Shown here: positions 1-8,168 of the stretch, one piece after another
How positions within the stretch are numbered: position 1 is the stretch's first letter
How the letters are laid out: each line of letters begins with the position of its first letter
Notes under the pieces: model-generated
The model's database searches: none
What the model was told of the DNA's origin: nothing
The model's input: the letters and a program-made list of their open reading frames with translations, nothing else
Assembly: GCA_002631855.1 (NCBI GenBank)
Contig: NTLF01000017.1
Span: forward strand, 620,001-684,000
Length of the DNA: 64,000 bases
Source: Zunongwangia sp. ESRF-bin46
GTDB lineage: Bacteria; Bacteroidota; Bacteroidia; Flavobacteriales; Flavobacteriaceae
Direction: 5' to 3'
Made by a program: the position numbers and the translations under genes

Positions 1-1
1 C

Positions 2-1351
2 AATAACAAGGAAGAAACAACCGATGGAGCTACTTGGCTTGGAGGGGAAATTGTAAACCCAAAAAACGATTACGTTTATATTACTCGTAATAACAAGGTA
101 TTTGACACGGTAAAACTGGATGGGAATAATTACTTCTCTTATCAATTTGAGAACCCAGAAAAAGGTATTTATTTCTTTAACCACAATGAATATCAAGCTG
201 TATATATTGAACCTGGGGATAGTATTCTACTTAGGGTAAATACCATCGAGTTTGACGAATCGCTTTCGTTTTCCGGACAAGGAGGTAGTAAAAATAATCT
301 ATTAATGAGCTTTTTTCTATTAAACGAGCAAGAAGCGCCTTTGCTTGCCAGATACAACCAACTGCCACCGATAGCGTTTGAAGCCAAATTGGATTCATTA
401 AAGAATGAATGGGAATCAGTATATGAATCGTTTTTAGAAAAAAACAATACTTCAAAAACGTTCAGAAAAGTTGCAAAGTCAAATATTGACTACATTTATA
501 ACATGCGCAAAGAGCTCTATACTTCAGCGCACGCAAACAACAGCTCTTTTAACAAAGAAAACTTTCCAAAAGACTTTTACGACTACCGAGAAAATATAAA
601 TTTTGGGGATGAGCTACTACGAACATACTACCCGTATTACCGTTTTTTAAATTTTTATTTAGACAATGTAGCCCATAACAAAAAGGATGGTGAAGGGACT
701 TTTAATCGATTCTCATTTGCTCATAACTATGCTAAGATTAATGCAATAGATAGCATTATTACAAATGATTCACTCAAAAATGACCTTTTAAAATATAATG
801 TTAGGCGCTATTTATTAAATGCTAAAAATGCTGAAGAAGAACAGAGAATAGTCGCTCTTTTTGATGAACTCAGTACTAATGAAAGCCATAAAAAAAGAAT
901 AGGAAAACTGGCAGAAGCTACTATGCAGTTAACATCAGATAATAAAATTCCTGACTTGCCATTGGTCACAACGGACAATACGGTAGTAGATTTGCTTAGC
1001 ACCATAAATAAGAAATCGGTAATTTACTTTTGGTCTATGAAGTCGGTTCAACATTATAAAAGCATACACATAAAAGTAGCAGAGCTTAAATCTAAGTATC
1101 CAGAATATGATTATATAGGGATCAATACAGATACACATTATAAAAAATGGCTAAACATTGTAAAAAGATTGGGTTACAACCTTAACAATGAGTATCAATT
1201 TGATAATATTGAAGTAGCTGAAAAAAAACTAGTCCTAACCTCTGTCCATAAGGCTTTAATTGTGGATAAAGATGGGGTTATAATAGAAGGAAACACCAAC
1301 CTCCTTAGCCCAGAAATTGAACAACAATTATTAGGGTATATTAATAAATAA
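2..1351 (+). CDS. Thioredoxin-fold (TlpA-like) protein, 5' end cut by window
   Basis: The reading frame is open from base 2, so the gene begins outside the window; the first internal ATG (305) is not its start. The visible 449 residues begin with a beta-rich stretch resembling the DUF4369-type N-terminal domain of Bacteroidota redoxins. A helical middle follows, and the last ~120 residues have a thioredoxin-like layout (hydrophobic strand VIYFWS, then helix, then strand YIGINTD). At the place where TlpA/thioredoxins carry WCxxC this protein has FWSMKSVQ, with no cysteine, so a disulfide-exchange role looks unlikely. It probably acts in the periplasm or at the outer membrane, but the signal sequence is not visible. 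It ends just before a hairpin terminator shared with the convergent transaldolase gene. Confidence 0.75.
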   Translation, partial: NNKEETTDGATWLGGEIVNPKNDYVYITRNNKVFDTVKLDGNNYFSYQFENPEKGIYFFNHNEYQAVYIEPGDSILLRVNTIEFDESLSFSGQGGSKNNLLMSFFLLNEQEAPLLARYNQLPPIAFEAKLDSLKNEWESVYESFLEKNNTSKTFRKVAKSNIDYIYNMRKELYTSAHANNSSFNKENFPKDFYDYRENINFGDELLRTYYPYYRFLNFYLDNVAHNKKDGEGTFNRFSFAHNYAKINAIDSIITNDSLKNDLLKYNVRRYLLNAKNAEEEQRIVALFDELSTNESHKKRIGKLAEATMQLTSDNKIPDLPLVTTDNTVVDLLSTINKKSVIYFWSMKSVQHYKSIHIKVAELKSKYPEYDYIGINTDTHYKKWLNIVKRLGYNLNNEYQFDNIEVAEKKLVLTSVHKALIVDKDGVIIEGNTNLLSPEIEQQLLGYINK

Positions 1352-1390
1352 AGCCTTTCACATCTCTGCAAAAGGCTCTTTATTCTTTCT
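1352..1390. terminator. Hairpin between convergent genes
   Basis: AGCCTTT (1352-1358) pairs with AAAGGCT (1371-1377) across a 12-nt loop and is followed by a T-rich tract. It lies between the convergent thioredoxin-like gene and transaldolase and can serve at least the plus-strand gene. Confidence 0.55.
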
Positions 1391-1414
1391 GAAATTTTAT
1401 TAAGTAAGTTTATC

Positions 1415-2068
1415 TTAATTTCCTTTTTTATAATCTGCTAAAAACTTTTCAAGACCTATATCGGTAAGTGGATGTTTTAATAGGCCTTCAATTGAAGAAA
1501 GTGGTCCGGTCATAACATCAGCTCCAATTTTTGCACATTCTAGTACGTGCATGGTATGACGAACAGAAGCTGCTAATATTTCGGTTTCAAAACCGTAGTT
1601 ATCATAAATAAGGCGTATTTCAGCAATAAGATTTAACCCATCTGTCGAAATATCATCCAATCTTCCAATAAATGGTGACACATAGGTAGCACCTGCTTTC
1701 GCAGCCAATAATGCTTGCCCAACAGAGAAAACTAGTGTACAGTTAGTACGGATTCCTTTATCGGTAAAATATTTTATCGCTTTTATTCCTTCTTTGATCA
1801 TGGGCACTTTTACCACGATTTGTTCGTGCAAATCTGCTAATTGCTCACCTTCTTTTACAATACCGTCAAAATCGGTTGCGATTACTTCAGCAGAAACATC
1901 GCCATCTACAATATTGCAGATATCTACGTAATGTTTTAAGATATTATTACGCCCAGTAATGCCTTCTTTGGCCATTAATGATGGGTTGGTAGTTACTCCA
2001 TCTAAAACACCTAAGTCTTGTGCTTCACGAATTTGATCTAAGTTTGCGGTATCGATAAAGAATTTCAT
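1415..2068 (-). CDS. fsa: Transaldolase / fructose-6-phosphate aldolase family
   Basis: 217 residues, the size of the short TalC/FSA class of transaldolases. These cytoplasmic (beta/alpha)8 enzymes transfer or cleave dihydroxyacetone units in the non-oxidative pentose phosphate pathway. The N-terminus MKFFIDTAN, the segment GVTTNPSL, the Schiff-base lysine region VVVKVPM near residue 85 and the VSPFIGR segment are all characteristic. From sequence alone, transaldolase cannot be separated from fructose-6-phosphate aldolase activity; flavobacterial members are usually called transaldolase. The upstream gap (2069-2149) has an 11-bp inverted repeat (2077-2087 with 2126-2136) separated by 38 nt, of unknown role. 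Confidence 0.92.
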   Translation of the reverse strand: MKFFIDTANLDQIREAQDLGVLDGVTTNPSLMAKEGITGRNNILKHYVDICNIVDGDVSAEVIATDFDGIVKEGEQLADLHEQIVVKVPMIKEGIKAIKYFTDKGIRTNCTLVFSVGQALLAAKAGATYVSPFIGRLDDISTDGLNLIAEIRLIYDNYGFETEILAASVRHTMHVLECAKIGADVMTGPLSSIEGLLKHPLTDIGLEKFLADYKKGN

Positions 2069-2149
2069 AGTAAACAGTTTTCAGTTTTTGATTGTTACAA
2101 AAGTAACGAAGATTACCGCTGTTTTAAACTGAAAACAGAAAAAGATTGC

Positions 2150-2959
2150 TTACTTCAACTTATAATGGTTAAGTAGCATACGCTCATACGTCTTGTCGGG
2201 AAGAATTTTTTTAAGAACTACTGAAAATTTCTGAAGGAAAGAACCAACTTTATAATGTACTTTCGGGTTTTTCGTCTCGATAATTTGATGAACTACTTTA
2301 GCCATTTTATCTGGATCTTCTCCAGAATCCACATGCTCGTCCATTAACTTTAATGTATTGCCGTATTCTTTTTTATAAGGCGAATTTTCTAATTGGGGTG
2401 CGTGATAACGGCTAGCAGCGATATTGGTGGCAAAATCGCCAGGTGCAATGTTGGTCATTTTAACACCAAATTGCCGTACTTCCATTCGCAAGGCTTCAAT
2501 GGTAATTTCTAAAGCGGCTTTTGTTGCTGAATAGATTCCACGGTACGGAAGTCCCATATAACCTGCAATAGAGGTTATATTAATTATAGTGCCACTCCCC
2601 TGCTCTCGCATAGTTGGCAAAACAGCTTTTATAACATTTATGGGTCCGTATAGGTTGGTGGCGAAGGCTTTTTCAATTTCGGCATTAGGTGTTTCTTCAA
2701 TGGGTCCAGTAATTCCCACACCAGCGTTGTTTATTAATACATCAACTCTTTCTTCTTGTTTTAATAACTCGTTTACAGATTCTTGAACGCTCTTTAAGCT
2801 AGTAACCTCCATTTTCAATAGAGGGAATGGACTGGTATCTTTGTATTTATCAGGATTACGGCTCGTTCCATACACTACATAGTTTTTTGAAAGAAGATAA
2901 GAACCTATCGCCTTTCCTATTCCAGAAGACCCTCCCGTTATTAAAACAACCTTTGACAT
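2150..2959 (-). CDS. Short-chain dehydrogenase/reductase
   Basis: 269 residues with the classical SDR pattern: the nucleotide-binding glycine motif GGSSGIGKAIG at residues 8-18, NNAG near residue 86, and a catalytic serine in INITSIAGYMG with YSATK about a dozen residues later. These are NAD(P)(H)-dependent cytoplasmic oxidoreductases. The substrate cannot be deduced; similar flavobacterial proteins are annotated only as SDR family oxidoreductases. It is transcribed in the same direction as its neighbours but separated by 81 nt from each, so it may be a single transcription unit. Confidence 0.92.
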   Translation of the reverse strand: MSKVVLITGGSSGIGKAIGSYLLSKNYVVYGTSRNPDKYKDTSPFPLLKMEVTSLKSVQESVNELLKQEERVDVLINNAGVGITGPIEETPNAEIEKAFATNLYGPINVIKAVLPTMREQGSGTIINITSIAGYMGLPYRGIYSATKAALEITIEALRMEVRQFGVKMTNIAPGDFATNIAASRYHAPQLENSPYKKEYGNTLKLMDEHVDSGEDPDKMAKVVHQIIETKNPKVHYKVGSFLQKFSVVLKKILPDKTYERMLLNHYKLK

Positions 2960-3040
2960 ATAAATGTTTTACAGCTAGCAAAGATGCAGTTACGTCTTAA
3001 CTTTTGCAAGTATAGCAGGGTTTTATTTCTGAAATAAGAT

Positions 3041-3796
3041 TTATTCTAGCCAAATTTTAAAATCCTTTACACGTTCGCGTGCTACGATAATATCTTGATC
3101 GGAATAACTATTAAGTTTTATTTGAAGTCTAGAATTGGTGTACGATATAATATCTTTTATAGCATTGATATTAATAAAAAAAGTACGGTTTACACGAAAA
3201 AATATTTGAGGTGCTAGCTCGTTTTCCAGTTGTTCTAAAGTTGTGTCTAATAAGTAATCACGACCTTCGGTAGTGCGTGCGTAGGTTCCTTTGTTTTCAG
3301 AATAGAAACACTCAATATCATCTACCGAAATCATTTTAAGGTGCTGCCCTATTTTTGTTGTAAACCGCTTTTTGTACTCACGTTCCACAGGGTTGGTCAG
3401 CATCTTTTTAATGTCTTCAAAATTTAACTGAACGTTCTGTTGCTGTGGTTTAAAGGTTTTATACTTTTCAACTGCTTTTTCTAAATCTTCTTGATCAATA
3501 GGTTTTAAAAGGTAATCTATGCTGTTCAGTTTAAAAGCTTGCAGTGCATATTCGTCATAGGCAGTGGTGAAAATAATAGAACTGGTTATGGACACTTCGT
3601 CGAAAATTTCAAAAGAGAGACCATCGCTAAGCTGAATATCCAAAAAAATCAATTCCGGTTGTGGATTATTTGAAAACCATTCGATAGACTCTTCTACACT
3701 ATGAAGCGTATGTTTTACGGTTACATCTAGCTTTTCGAGCATTCGTTTTAACCGTCTTGCTGAAGGTTTTTCGTCTTCTATAATTAATACTTCCAT
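3041..3796 (-). CDS. LytTR-family response regulator
   Basis: 251 residues. The receiver domain occupies roughly residues 1-120, with acidic pocket residues in EDEK (7-9), phospho-acceptor D53 in FLDIQLSDG, and the conserved K of LLKPID. The C-terminal ~105 residues are a LytTR DNA-binding domain (FYSENKGTYARTTEGRDYLLD, then FFRVNRTFFININ). This is a cytoplasmic transcriptional regulator normally controlled by a LytS/YehU-type membrane histidine kinase. No such kinase is encoded next to it here, so its partner must be elsewhere. Confidence 0.93.
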   Translation of the reverse strand: MEVLIIEDEKPSARRLKRMLEKLDVTVKHTLHSVEESIEWFSNNPQPELIFLDIQLSDGLSFEIFDEVSITSSIIFTTAYDEYALQAFKLNSIDYLLKPIDQEDLEKAVEKYKTFKPQQQNVQLNFEDIKKMLTNPVEREYKKRFTTKIGQHLKMISVDDIECFYSENKGTYARTTEGRDYLLDTTLEQLENELAPQIFFRVNRTFFININAIKDIISYTNSRLQIKLNSYSDQDIIVARERVKDFKIWLE

Positions 3797-3872
3797 GTTC
3801 TCTTACTTATTTTTACGCTACTAAAATAGTAATTATAGGTTGTAAGGTTGAAATAAAAACTACTGAAACAAC

Positions 3873-3903
3873 AAAAACCGAAGCTGAATTGTCTTCGGTT
3901 TTT
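3873..3903 (-). terminator. Terminator after head-GIN operon
   Basis: The perfect 11-bp stem AAAAACCGAAG (3873-3883) / CTTCGGTTTTT (3893-3903) with a 9-nt loop lies 30 nt beyond the stop of the DUF2807 gene on the minus strand. Confidence 0.8.
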
Positions 3904-3932
3904 GCTTTTTGGTTGGTTGACCATTAAATAAC

Positions 3933-4658
3933 TTACATTTTATGAGTTCCACCACCAGACTTGCTTTCATTTTTTGAAACATTCCCAGGATTACCATAAT
4001 AGTGAACATCGCCACCACTAGATGTTTCAGAAACAAGTTTATCTTGAACATTTACAGTAATATCGGCCCCGCTTGAAACATCGGCTGTGCAATTAATTAC
4101 TAATAAATCTTTAGCATTTAAATCACTCCCACTGGAAGCAGATGCGTCTAGAGTTGTCGCTTTACCAGAAACATTTATATCGGCACCGCTGCTGGTTTCG
4201 GCAATTACATGTTTTGAGAACACTTCCACTTCAAGGTCAGCACCGCTACTACAATCTAATGTTAAGCGTTCGCTTTCCACGACTGAGTTTCCAATCACAT
4301 CAGCACCACTGCTGGCTTCAATGGTATTTAATTCAGTATACGTTACATATACTTTTTTCGCTTTAGAACGACCAATGTTTTCTTTAGTTCCTATTTTTAG
4401 TTTGCCGTCTATTATTTCAGTTTCAATTATATCGAGCAAATTTTCATCGGCTTCTACTACTATTTTTTCTGTATCGCCTTGCGTTAAGAATACATCTAAA
4501 CCTGCGCTTCCGCGTACAGCGGTAAATGATTCTGAGACAGGTCGTTCTTCGGTTACTACGTTACCGTTACCATTGGTTTGCCCAAGGTTAATATCAAATT
4601 GACAAGCAGTACTCAAGCCTGCTATCAAGACTAGTAAAATTACTTGGATTGGTTTCAT
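3933..4658 (-). CDS. Head GIN domain protein (DUF2807), lipoprotein-like
   Basis: 241 residues. The N-terminal signal ends in a lipobox-like ALSTAC, so this is probably a lipoprotein. The body is a right-handed beta-helix-like DUF2807 region with a striking repeated S-S-G-A/S/G-D motif (ASSGAD, CSSGAD, TSSGAD, ASSGSD, VSSGAD, TSSGGD) spaced about 20-25 residues apart, one per coil. Head-GIN proteins are envelope proteins of unknown biochemical role in Bacteroidota. It is the last gene of an operon, 10 nt behind the PspC gene. The PspC protein also has a beta-rich extracytoplasmic region, so the two products may act together at the envelope. Confidence 0.88.
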   Translation of the reverse strand: MKPIQVILLVLIAGLSTACQFDINLGQTNGNGNVVTEERPVSESFTAVRGSAGLDVFLTQGDTEKIVVEADENLLDIIETEIIDGKLKIGTKENIGRSKAKKVYVTYTELNTIEASSGADVIGNSVVESERLTLDCSSGADLEVEVFSKHVIAETSSGADINVSGKATTLDASASSGSDLNAKDLLVINCTADVSSGADITVNVQDKLVSETSSGGDVHYYGNPGNVSKNESKSGGGTHKM

Positions 4659-4668
4659 TATTCTTGGT

Positions 4669-6456
4669 TTATTGGTTATTGATTGTATCTGTTTCTATTG
4701 TTTTATTTACTTGTGTTTTATTCTCTGCTGGCTCATTATCATCATTGCTTTCTTTAAAAACATCATTCACTTTCTGCTTCCATGTTTCTGAAGAAGCGTT
4801 ATTATTAACTTCTTCTAAATTTTTTTCTATTTCTGAATCTTCCTCAGAAAACTCTATTTCTTCCTCATCGACAATATCTTCACAATCTAGACACTGTGTG
4901 TCATCGCGAATTATCAATAGTGTTTTCTCTTCATCGCCATTGTTCAATATATCCTCAAAGCGGGAATCATTTCTGTGATACGAATACGTATTTTTGTCGG
5001 CAATTAAAATACTCCCTTCTGGTAAGTATACTGTTATTTGTACTTCTTGATCGTGGAATTTGTTTTCCGTTCCGGTAGTTAAAAATCCGTCTAAGAGTAA
5101 CACTCCATTATCCATAGAATAATTATACTCAATGGCTTCGGCGTGTTTTTTAGCATCTAAGAAGCTCTTTCCTTCGGCTTTACGCTCAATCAATAATTTT
5201 CCAACAGAGTCCTTAGTAGATCGAACAATTAACCGAATATCGTTGCTGTAAATTACACGCTCGTCATTTTCATTGTATTTCAGCTCTAATCCACCGTGGC
5301 GATGCGTTTCATATTCATATTGACTGTCGGCACGCATTTTTAACTGCAACGTATCTCCTTTTTTAACGGGAAGGACTGTTTCAGCAATATCTTCTCCATC
5401 ATAAGCCCTTTGTGTAGCTTGTTTTATACCAAGGATACCCAAAACAATCAATGATATAAACCATACGATTAATAAGGTAACCTTAGCTTTTGTCCCTATC
5501 GACTTTAAGTTGTTGATTAACATTTTAAGCCCTAAAATGAATAGTACAAAAAATGGAATTCCAACTGCGAAAAGCGTTAATAGAGAAATGATCCAGATGG
5601 GTGTTCCCGTGGTATCGAACATGGTAATGTACTCCATCACTTCGCCAGTACCCCAGAACCCTACGGTTCCTAACGTAAACAAACTAACGATAAGGCCAAT
5701 CAAAGCACTTATTGATATAAGGATAAATAAAAGCCCTAAAAACTTCACAAAAATGGTGAATAGCGTCACGATTATTTTACCCACCGTATCAAAGAAACCG
5801 GAAGTGCCGTTTTTTACTTTTTGTCCGTATTTATCATAATCTGCATTTTTTACTTTATCGGCAACGGTGTCATAACCCTCCTTAAATTTCCGTTCTATGT
5901 TTGAAATATTAACGGGTTCGCCCGTCATTCTCAATTTATCTGAAGTGGTCACCGCTGCTGGAACCAATATCCAGAAGATAATGTACACGACAATAAATAC
6001 TCCTTGTGAAAGAATCGTCAATATGATCCAAAGTAGACGAATCCAGATTGCATCGATGCCCAAATAATGCCCTAACCCAGAAGAAACCCCTGAGATAAAC
6101 TTATTGTCTATATCTCTAAACAATTGCTGTCTGGTCGATTTTCGGCGACGTGACGTTTTTTGTGAAGGTGGTACATCTTCAAACATTTCTTCATCAACCT
6201 GATAATCTTCCGGTTGTCCCATTACGGCTATTACCTCATCTAATTCTTTTAAAGAAATTACCTGAGCTTTCGTCTCGATTTTTTCTGAAAAAAGTTCAGC
6301 AATACGAGCTTCAATATCCCGCATAATTTCGTCACTTCCATTAGGGTCCGTAAGCGATTTTTTAATAGCATCGAGGTATCTTGAAAGTTTCCCGAAGGCA
6401 TCTTCATCTATATGAAAAAAGGTACCTGCTAAATTTATGTTTACTGTCTTTTTCAT
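4669..6456 (-). CDS. PspC domain membrane protein
   Basis: 595 residues. Residues 1-90 form an acidic helical cytoplasmic region, followed by a basic linker and a PspC domain at about 110-170 (ISGVSSGLGHYLGIDAIWIR then a hydrophobic helix). Further transmembrane segments lie between ~225 and 360, then a beta-rich domain and a strongly acidic, Asn/Glu-rich C-terminal tail. PspC domains belong to the phage-shock/envelope-stress response; this long multi-TM architecture is typical of Bacteroidota and lacks the rest of the Psp system. Its start overlaps the padR stop by 4 nt (ATGA-type), implying translational coupling. Confidence 0.9.
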   Translation of the reverse strand: MKKTVNINLAGTFFHIDEDAFGKLSRYLDAIKKSLTDPNGSDEIMRDIEARIAELFSEKIETKAQVISLKELDEVIAVMGQPEDYQVDEEMFEDVPPSQKTSRRRKSTRQQLFRDIDNKFISGVSSGLGHYLGIDAIWIRLLWIILTILSQGVFIVVYIIFWILVPAAVTTSDKLRMTGEPVNISNIERKFKEGYDTVADKVKNADYDKYGQKVKNGTSGFFDTVGKIIVTLFTIFVKFLGLLFILISISALIGLIVSLFTLGTVGFWGTGEVMEYITMFDTTGTPIWIISLLTLFAVGIPFFVLFILGLKMLINNLKSIGTKAKVTLLIVWFISLIVLGILGIKQATQRAYDGEDIAETVLPVKKGDTLQLKMRADSQYEYETHRHGGLELKYNENDERVIYSNDIRLIVRSTKDSVGKLLIERKAEGKSFLDAKKHAEAIEYNYSMDNGVLLLDGFLTTGTENKFHDQEVQITVYLPEGSILIADKNTYSYHRNDSRFEDILNNGDEEKTLLIIRDDTQCLDCEDIVDEEEIEFSEEDSEIEKNLEEVNNNASSETWKQKVNDVFKESNDDNEPAENKTQVNKTIETDTINNQ

Positions 6457-6791
6457 TTCGTAGTGTTTTCGCTGGTTACTCTGTGTACTGCCTGTTGCAG
6501 CTCGCTCCAGGTAGTATTCAATTCATTTAAAAATAGCTGTCCGGTTTCGGTCAGTTCATAATATTTACGTGGTGGTCCACTGGTAGATTCTTCCCATCGG
6601 TAGGAAAGTAATCCTGCGTTTTTTAATCGGGTAAGCAGCGGATAGATTGTTCCTTCTACCACCAGCATTTTTGCGTCTTTTAAGGTGTCTAGAATATCTG
6701 ATGTATATGCCTCGCCATCTTTTAAAACGGAAAGGATACAATATTCCAAAACTCCTTTACGCATTTGCGCTTTTGTGTTTTCAATTTTCAT
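6453..6791 (-). CDS. PadR-family transcriptional regulator
   Basis: 112 residues, a single winged helix-turn-helix of the PadR type (KGVLEYCILSVLKDGEAYTSDIL, EGTIYPLLTRLKNAGLLSYRWEES, then RKYYELTETG). PadR proteins are ligand-responsive repressors. It sits inside the operon DUF4870 - small protein - padR - PspC - head-GIN and overlaps the PspC gene by 4 nt, so it most likely autoregulates this envelope operon. This inference rests on position only; no operator was identified. Confidence 0.93.
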   Translation of the reverse strand: MKIENTKAQMRKGVLEYCILSVLKDGEAYTSDILDTLKDAKMLVVEGTIYPLLTRLKNAGLLSYRWEESTSGPPRKYYELTETGQLFLNELNTTWSELQQAVHRVTSENTTK

Positions 6792-6796
6792 CGGTC

Positions 6797-6967
6797 CTAT
6801 TTACAATTAATAGCTTCATTTTCTGTGAACAATACTGCTTGTGCGTTTTCAACGGTTTGCTGGCATTGTATCGATGTATTTATAGCTGTTTCGTTACGCT
6901 CTTTTTGCACCTCGGCGCCTAAAAAACTTAAAACTGCTGCTAATACGATGTTAACTAGTGTGCTCAT
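6797..6967 (-). CDS. Small 56-residue protein of the PadR/PspC operon
   Basis: An ATG at 6967 opens a 56-codon frame ending in TAG at 6797. Its first 17 nt overlap the end of the upstream DUF4870 gene (stop at 6951), and it ends 5 nt before the padR start, so it fits perfectly in the operon. The peptide begins with a hydrophobic helix (MSTLVNIVLAAVLSFLGAEV) that could be a membrane anchor or weak signal, followed by a polar Gln/Asn/Glu-rich tail with two cysteines (IQC and INCK). No family was recognised. It may be a small membrane partner of PspC or DUF4870. Confidence 0.65.
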   Translation of the reverse strand: MSTLVNIVLAAVLSFLGAEVQKERNETAINTSIQCQQTVENAQAVLFTENEAINCK

Positions 6968-7487
6968 TTTTTGATTGATTGATTTCTGAAACGGGTTCAG
7001 ATGTTGGTTTTAAAAAAGGTATGCATAATGGGTATTTATATAGTTTGCCTTTAGCGGCATACATAGTTGCGGTGATTACGGCGTACAGTTCTAATATGAA
7101 TAAGCCGAAAAGTAACAGTCCTGCTATACCGAATAAAAGAATGTATCCTGAAAGATTTCTAATTTCAGCAAAGCCAGGATTTCCTATGGTGTGCTCCATT
7201 GCTTCTATAAGTGAAATAAAATCTGCTGCAAAAATGACAAAGAATGGTAAGCATAATACTCCTATTCCTATTGAATATAACAAAATGCTTAACTGGAAAT
7301 TTATCGCTCTCTTTCCGTGGCTACCTACAAATGGTTTTTCTTTATGAATGGTCCAAAGTATCAACGGAGCTATAAAATTTGCAAACGGAAATAAAAACTT
7401 TAAAAAGGTACTTAAATGAATTCCAGCTGCGATATTCTTTTGATTTTCAGCTTCTTTTTCAGATAGATTTGTAAAGGTTGTTGCCAT
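6951..7487 (-). CDS. DUF4870 membrane protein
   Basis: 178 residues with hydrophobic segments at about 24-48, 63-98 and 112-147, the usual three- to four-helix DUF4870 (Tic20-like) topology. The conserved loop KPFVGSHGKRAINFQLS between the first two helices is characteristic. Function is unknown; members are often near PspC or PadR genes in Bacteroidota. It is the first gene of the five-gene operon, and a perfect TATATTTG -7 box lies 20 nt upstream of its start. Confidence 0.88.
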   Translation of the reverse strand: MATTFTNLSEKEAENQKNIAAGIHLSTFLKFLFPFANFIAPLILWTIHKEKPFVGSHGKRAINFQLSILLYSIGIGVLCLPFFVIFAADFISLIEAMEHTIGNPGFAEIRNLSGYILLFGIAGLLLFGLFILELYAVITATMYAAKGKLYKYPLCIPFLKPTSEPVSEINQSKNEHTS

Positions 7488-7506
7488 TGCTCATTAATTT
7501 CTTATA

Positions 7507-7514
7507 CAAATATA
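7507..7514 (-). promoter_or_regulatory. Candidate -7 box for the DUF4870-PspC operon
   Basis: On the minus strand 7514-7507 reads TATATTTG, an exact match to the Bacteroidota -7 consensus TAnnTTTG, 20 nt before the DUF4870 start. No TTTG -33 element was seen at the expected 19-nt spacing, so this is a partial promoter match. Confidence 0.45.
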
Positions 7515-7621
7515 TGTACAAAAAAAGGTATTATGTTACGCATAGTACTAAAATTTAACATAACTTTAAGAGTTAGCAGGGTTCCTTTTTTTGATGTATA
7601 TTCGCCTTAAAACCACTGAAT

Positions 7622-8074
7622 ATGCCACTTACACCTTCAAAAATCAATACTTTTTTATTTTTTAAATTACCTTCCGCTTGGTTTACGGGTGTTCGGGTTA
7701 AGAGTATAAATGAAACAACTTGTGTAACTTCGGTACGTCATAAATGGATCAATCAAAACCCTTTTAAGTCTATGTTTTGGGCCGTGCAAGGAATGGCTGC
7801 CGAGTTGAGCACCGGCGCCATGGTCATGGCGACCATTAAAGAAAGTGATGAAAGAATTTCAATGCTGGTGGCCAATAATAAAGCTTCTTTTTCAAAAAAA
7901 GCAAAAGGAAGAATCAAGTTTACCTGTGAAGATGGAATTAAAGTAAAAGAAGCTATTCAAGCAGCTGTTAAAACAGGAGAAGGACAAACCATCTGGATGA
8001 AATCTCAAGGTGTTGATAAAGCTGGTGATGTTGTTTCAACTTTTGAGTTTGAATGGACAATTAAGAAAAAATAG
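7622..8074 (+). CDS. DUF4442 hotdog-fold protein, thioesterase-like
   Basis: 150 residues. The order WFTGVRVKSI, then FKSMFWAVQGMAAELSTGAMVM, then two beta-strands near the end matches the DUF4442 family, a hotdog-fold group related to acyl-CoA thioesterases. The QGMAAELSTG helix corresponds to the catalytic helix of the hotdog fold. Substrate unknown. It is monocistronic and diverges from the PspC operon; a TATATTCG box (7597-7604, one mismatch to TAnnTTTG) lies just upstream. Confidence 0.8.
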   Translation: MPLTPSKINTFLFFKLPSAWFTGVRVKSINETTCVTSVRHKWINQNPFKSMFWAVQGMAAELSTGAMVMATIKESDERISMLVANNKASFSKKAKGRIKFTCEDGIKVKEAIQAAVKTGEGQTIWMKSQGVDKAGDVVSTFEFEWTIKKK

Positions 8075-8112
8075 TTTTAATAATACTATCATACAACATC
8101 CCACAATATAAA

Positions 8113-8147
8113 AAAACGCCCCGTTGCAAAATGCAACGGGGCGTTTT
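8113..8147. terminator. Bidirectional terminator
   Basis: A perfect 16-bp stem (8113-8128 with 8132-8147; core CGCCCCGTTGCA) with a 3-nt loop, flanked by A and T tracts, serves both the DUF4442 gene and the convergent FN3 adhesin gene. Confidence 0.92.
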
Positions 8148-8168
8148 GGTATTAACTAACAACTAAAA

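Noticed and set aside
2077-2136. 11-bp inverted repeat upstream of transaldolase
   Set aside because: The arms are 38 nt apart and AT-rich; no T tract or motif suggests a terminator or operator.
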